From an uncultured Beijerinckiaceae bacterium (GTDB lineage: Bacteria; Pseudomonadota; Alphaproteobacteria; Rhizobiales; Beijerinckiaceae): 10,717 bases of DNA. The notes beneath the pieces were generated by a model that was not told the DNA's origin, did not search any database, and worked only from the letters and a program-made list of their open reading frames with translations. How positions within the stretch are numbered: position 1 is the stretch's first letter; every line of letters starts with the position of its first letter. The stretch covers positions 1 to 10,717 of the forward strand of contig CALMGA010000075.1 of assembly GCA_937863205.1 (NCBI GenBank), in the 5' to 3' direction. Of this stretch, positions 7,687 through 10,717 are shown in pieces. The translations under genes were made by a program, and so were the position numbers.

Positions 7687-8658
7687 TCAGAGCGCGGCAA
7701 GGCCCTCGAAGATGCGATCATAGGCGTCGGCGAGGGCGTCAAGGCTCTTCTCGATGGTGTCGAAGCGTCGTCTCGCGACGGCGCGCGCCAGCTGGAACTG
7801 GAACGCCTTGGCCCCGGCGGACAGGTCGCGGCACGCCTGCGCCGAGGCGAGCAGATTGGCCCAGCCGGCCCCCATCTCGTCAAGCCACAAGAGATGGCTG
7901 CCGAGCAGTTCGAAGTTCATGCCGAGCTGCCGCGCCGTGTTGAAGGCGTACCTGTGGAGAAAGGCGTTGGGCCGGCCGGCTGCGATCTCGACCTGTTCGC
8001 GCACCCGCTCGCGAAAGGCGGCGACCGGATTGCCGGTCGGCCGCCGGCCGACATGGCGGCGCAGGATGCGCAGGGAAGTGGCGGCGTCGAGGCGCTTGCG
8101 ACGCTCGAACTTGATGAACTCCGCATAGGGGAACAGGCCGCCGTCGCTCCCCAACCGCATCAGCGCGTCGTAGTCGTCGCCCTCGAGCCGGTGGAAGCCG
8201 GCGTTGTGGAAGTAATCCAGCTCGCGGCGTGCGACGTCTATGCGGTTGACCGCGATCGACGTCTTGGTGTGTTCGAGCCGGTAGGACACGCCGCGTGTGT
8301 CGGGCAGATTGAAGCCGTCGACCTCGACCAGCACCATCCGGCCGCGCCGCGCCTGCTCGACGAGGTGGGCGTCCAGCGTATCGTAAAGGGCGAGTTCGCC
8401 GACATCCAGGCCGAACTGCTCGCCCAAATCCTCCAAAGGGAACTTGGCGAAGGTGAAGTGATCGCCCTCGAAGTCCTGCGCGGCGGTGAAGCCCAGCGCC
8501 GCCGTCGGATCCTCGCCGAGCGCGTGCAGGATCTCGATCCAGACGTCGATGTAGCAGTTCGTTTCCGGCCAGTCGCGCGTGCCGGCGTGAAGCGCGTGCG
8601 GGCGGTAGCCGTCCGGCGACAGGTTCGGCAGGACGATCGCGGGCGCCTTCGCGAGCAC
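7687..8658 (-). CDS. DUF1839 family protein, possible aminoacyl transferase
   Basis: I recognise this 323-residue protein as the DUF1839 family, which I recall as a companion of amino acid:carrier protein ligases. Its function is not established. What can be seen: an N-terminal half (about 20-160) with Cys35 opening a helix (ETNCYIDVWIEIL), a VLVEVDGFNLPD strand-turn (109-120) and His130 starting a strand (HTKTSIAV), with Asp148 or Asn152 about 20 residues later. That order resembles papain-like/BtrH acyltransferase folds. The C-terminal half (about 185-323) is helical and Arg-rich. There are no membrane segments or signal peptide. The GTG start lies 5 bases after the ligase stop, with GGAG inside the end of the ligase gene, so translation is probably coupled. 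The transferase idea is inference; the family assignment is firmer. Confidence 0.87.
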   Translation of the reverse strand: MLAKAPAIVLPNLSPDGYRPHALHAGTRDWPETNCYIDVWIEILHALGEDPTAALGFTAAQDFEGDHFTFAKFPLEDLGEQFGLDVGELALYDTLDAHLVEQARRGRMVLVEVDGFNLPDTRGVSYRLEHTKTSIAVNRIDVARRELDYFHNAGFHRLEGDDYDALMRLGSDGGLFPYAEFIKFERRKRLDAATSLRILRRHVGRRPTGNPVAAFRERVREQVEIAAGRPNAFLHRYAFNTARQLGMNFELLGSHLLWLDEMGAGWANLLASAQACRDLSAGAKAFQFQLARAVARRRFDTIEKSLDALADAYDRIFEGLAAL

Positions 8659-8663
8659 GGGCG

Positions 8664-9575
8664 TCAGCTCCAGAGAGCGTCGCGCACGGGGCGCGGCCAG
8701 CCCTCGACGTCGAGCCCGTGGTGCTTGAACATGGCGAGCGTCAGCCGTTCCATGCCGAAGCCGACGCAGGCGGTATGGGCCACCTCGCCTTCGGCCGTGC
8801 GGATGTCCCAGCCCGAACCGAAGTGGTCCTGGTGGTAGTTGAAGGAGATGCAGGCGGTCGGCTTCTTGCCCTCGTTGATCGGGATCAGCAGCTCGAACTT
8901 CAATTCCTGGTCGCGCTGGCTCGCTTTCAGCATGCGCGCGGCGCGGCCGAAGAAGGGATCGTTGGCGATCTCGACGTGATGGGGCAGGCCGAGCATCCCG
9001 ATCAGCTGCGGCGCCTTTTCCATCCAGCTCTGCCGGAAGGCGACCACCTCGTCGCGCGAGCCGATGCGCACGTATTCGCGCTGCCGGAACATCTGCATGC
9101 GGTCCATGTCCTGCGACGGCTCATGACGGAAGCAGAAGGAGTAGATGTCATAGGTGCCGCCGCCCACCGGCAGGTGGCCGCGCCGGGCGATGACGGGGTA
9201 AAGCGGGTAGCAGGCGGCCGGCACCAGCGAGACGTCCGTGGTTTTCTGGTCCTGCGTCCAGTCGAGGTCGGCATGGAGGCGCTCGATCAGGCGGGCGTGC
9301 TCGCGGTCGCCGCCGCGGAAGGCGTGCACGGTGCCGGCCATGTCGGGGAAGTTCTTGAGGTAGCCGGTCTTCTCGAAGTCGCGCCGGGCCATGCCGGGTG
9401 GAAAGCGAAGCACTTCGGGCTTCGCTTGGCGGCCGAGGTCGGTGATGAGGTCGGTCAAGCGTTCGACGACGTTCTCGAAGAGGCCGCTGCGCCCGTAAAG
9501 GCCGTCGACCCCCATATCGAACAGAAGGCCCTTGTCGAGCAGCTCATCGCGAAAGGTCCCGCATACGATGCACAT
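8664..9575 (-). CDS. Amino acid:[carrier protein] ligase (class II aaRS-like)
   Basis: This 303-residue protein is a stand-alone class II aminoacyl-tRNA-synthetase core related to the archaeal type of seryl-tRNA synthetase, without a tRNA-binding arm. Characterised Bradyrhizobium and Agrobacterium members activate small amino acids (mainly glycine, also alanine) with ATP. They load them on the phosphopantetheine of a small carrier protein, not on tRNA. Visible motifs are motif 2 (FCFRHEPSQDMDRMQMFRQREYV, 147-169) and motif 3 (GFGMERL, 272-278). The zinc ligands Cys122, Glu167 and Cys270 sit exactly 9 positions before Cys131/Glu176/Cys279, as I remember them from the Bradyrhizobium enzyme. The ATG has GGAAAG 7 bases upstream. 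The N-terminus MCIVCG carries an extra CxxC pair. It lies 37 bases after the acyl-CoA dehydrogenase-like gene. The carrier protein is not in the window. Confidence 0.92.
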   Translation of the reverse strand: MCIVCGTFRDELLDKGLLFDMGVDGLYGRSGLFENVVERLTDLITDLGRQAKPEVLRFPPGMARRDFEKTGYLKNFPDMAGTVHAFRGGDREHARLIERLHADLDWTQDQKTTDVSLVPAACYPLYPVIARRGHLPVGGGTYDIYSFCFRHEPSQDMDRMQMFRQREYVRIGSRDEVVAFRQSWMEKAPQLIGMLGLPHHVEIANDPFFGRAARMLKASQRDQELKFELLIPINEGKKPTACISFNYHQDHFGSGWDIRTAEGEVAHTACVGFGMERLTLAMFKHHGLDVEGWPRPVRDALWS

Positions 9576-9612
9576 GGTTTGTCTTTCCGGGTGAGAGGGT
9601 CGGGCCGTTACG

Positions 9613-10717
9613 TCAGGCGACGAGGCTGCCGTCGAGGCGATGGACGAGCAGCAGGGTCGCGGTGTTGCCGAAGATGCGGTCGTTGTTGATCATCAGCTGG
9701 GCGGAAAGGATGTCGCGATAGTGCCGGCCGATCGAGAAGGGCGTGTCGTTGCGGAAACCGGCGATGCCGCACACGATCATCGCCTTGTTGACGATCTCCA
9801 CCGCGATCTCGGAAGTTGCGACCTTGATGTTGTTCATGGCGACGGCGAAGCCCATCGAGGTCAGCTCGTCGCTGTTGGTCTGCGCCTGTTGGAAGCGCTC
9901 CAGCCCGTCGCGGACCATCGACTTCATCATCTGCAGCTTGGCGGCGGCTTCGGCGACGCGGATGGCGCCGGTCGGCGCATCGCCCGGCTTCTTGCGCGAT
10001 TCCGCCCGCACGAAAGCCTGAGCCCTGTGCACGGCCGCGAGCGCGATGCCGTACCACAGCGCCGCCCACAGCAGGTGCGAGGTCGCCAGCATGGAGCGTG
10101 CGGCGATCTCGGCGAAGGGGCGGGGCAGAACGTGGCTCGCCGGCCCGGCGGCGCGCAGGCGGAATCCTTCCGAACAGGTTCCGCGCATGCCGGTCGTGTC
10201 CCACGCGCTGGTCCGCTCCAGCGCGCAATGTTCCCTGAGCGCGACAACCATCACCTGATCGGACGGCGGGGAGTCGGAATGGCGCCGCGCCGTGGCCAGG
10301 ATGGCGTCGGCCTCGGCGCCGTAGGAGATCACGGAGGCGTTCTTGTCCAGGCGATATCCGTCGCCGTCGCGCTCGACCGCGCACAGCGATGTGCGCAGGT
10401 CGCCGCCGACGCCCGCCTCCGACGTGGCGGAGGCGAGCAGCATCTGCTCGGCCGCCACGCGGGCGAGGAAGGTCCGGTACCAGTCGCCGGACTCGGCGTG
10501 GAGCAGCAGCGACGAGACCTGGATCTGGTGCATGGCGTAGATCATGGCGGTCGAAGCGCACTGCTGCCCGAGAACCGTGCAAACCTCCGCCACGGCGGCC
10601 AAGCTCGCGCCCTCGCCGCCGAGGTCGACCGGCAGCATGGCGCCGAGCAGACGCCCGTGCTTCAAGGCGGCAACGGCTTCGCGGGGGAAGCGGCCCTGGC
10701 GGTCGACCTCGCCGGCG
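9613..10717 (-). CDS. Acyl-CoA dehydrogenase-like flavoprotein (partial, 5' end outside window)
   Basis: The frame stays open to the right edge, and its upstream codons read VDRQGRFPREAVAALK, the normal N-terminal region of acyl-CoA dehydrogenases. The first ATG/GTG/TTG-type codon near 10665 is therefore not the start, and only a short N-terminus is missing. The flavin-binding strand ASATSEAGVGGD, the WDTTGMRGTCS turn and the helical C-terminal domain are present. The family usually desaturates acyl thioesters with a Glu base. Here the C-terminal site (about 9685-9690) reads MINND where short- and medium-chain enzymes have YEGT, and the alternative helix position has Ala in IAARSM. So a glutamate is missing at both usual places by eye. 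In this operon it could act on a carrier-bound aminoacyl or acyl group, or be an oxygenase-like member of the fold. It is the first operon gene visible. Confidence 0.9.
   Translation of the reverse strand, partial: AGEVDRQGRFPREAVAALKHGRLLGAMLPVDLGGEGASLAAVAEVCTVLGQQCASTAMIYAMHQIQVSSLLLHAESGDWYRTFLARVAAEQMLLASATSEAGVGGDLRTSLCAVERDGDGYRLDKNASVISYGAEADAILATARRHSDSPPSDQVMVVALREHCALERTSAWDTTGMRGTCSEGFRLRAAGPASHVLPRPFAEIAARSMLATSHLLWAALWYGIALAAVHRAQAFVRAESRKKPGDAPTGAIRVAEAAAKLQMMKSMVRDGLERFQQAQTNSDELTSMGFAVAMNNIKVATSEIAVEIVNKAMIVCGIAGFRNDTPFSIGRHYRDILSAQLMINNDRIFGNTATLLLVHRLDGSLVA

Noticed and set aside
7540..8838. Plus-strand frame of 432 residues opposite DUF1839 and neighbours
   Set aside because: It crosses three real genes antisense and carries no recognisable motif.
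8718..9689. Plus-strand frame of 323 residues opposite the ligase gene
   Set aside because: Antisense shadow of a ligase with intact catalytic and zinc motifs.
9608..10582. Second minus-strand frame of 324 residues overlapping the ACAD-like gene
   Set aside because: Arg/Pro-rich frame-shifted reading of the same region; the true frame reads a normal flavoprotein.

Overview
The window is about two-thirds G+C, densely coded, and uses G/C-ending codons throughout. Together with the gene families present, this points to an alphaproteobacterium of the Hyphomicrobiales type (Methylobacterium, Bradyrhizobium or a relative). That assignment rests on protein resemblance and composition only. I saw no insertion sequence, phage gene, CRISPR array or integrase, so this looks like ordinary chromosome carrying one specialised biosynthetic operon.

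Left part (1-2464): a tRNA-Arg(CCG) on the minus strand, then a minus-strand O6-alkylguanine-DNA alkyltransferase (ogt-like). A 183-base divergent promoter region follows, with two adjacent inverted repeats, and then a plus-strand amidase-signature hydrolase. The amidase converges on the next gene with a 16-base gap.

Middle part (2481-5018, all minus strand): a GMC-family flavin oxidoreductase lies behind a cupin gene with a 22-base gap, so the two probably form an operon. The cupin frame carries a twin-arginine (Tat) signal-like leader, yet its strongest ribosome binding site sits inside the frame, downstream of that leader. This raises the possibility of exported and cytoplasmic forms. A small GlsB/YeaQ/YmgE-type three-helix membrane protein follows.

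Right part (5080-10717, all minus strand): four consecutive genes, transcribed right to left. They are an acyl-CoA dehydrogenase-like flavoprotein (cut by the window edge), an amino acid:[carrier protein] ligase, a DUF1839 protein and a glycoside hydrolase family 2 (beta-mannosidase-like) protein. Gaps are 37, 5 and 54 bases. The ligase is a seryl-tRNA-synthetase-derived enzyme that keeps the three zinc ligands (C122, E167, C270) of its characterised Bradyrhizobium relatives and lacks a tRNA-binding arm. It should charge a small amino acid onto a carrier protein. No carrier protein is encoded in the window; it is probably just beyond the right edge.

My working model for this operon is partly inference. 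The ligase would load an amino acid on the carrier. The DUF1839 protein has a Cys-His arrangement that reminds me of the BtrH acyltransferase/papain-like fold, and it would move the aminoacyl group to an acceptor. The acyl-CoA dehydrogenase-like protein lacks a catalytic glutamate at both usual sites and may do something other than desaturation. The leaderless GH2 enzyme may trim or release a sugar part of the product. This is the most interesting system in the window.
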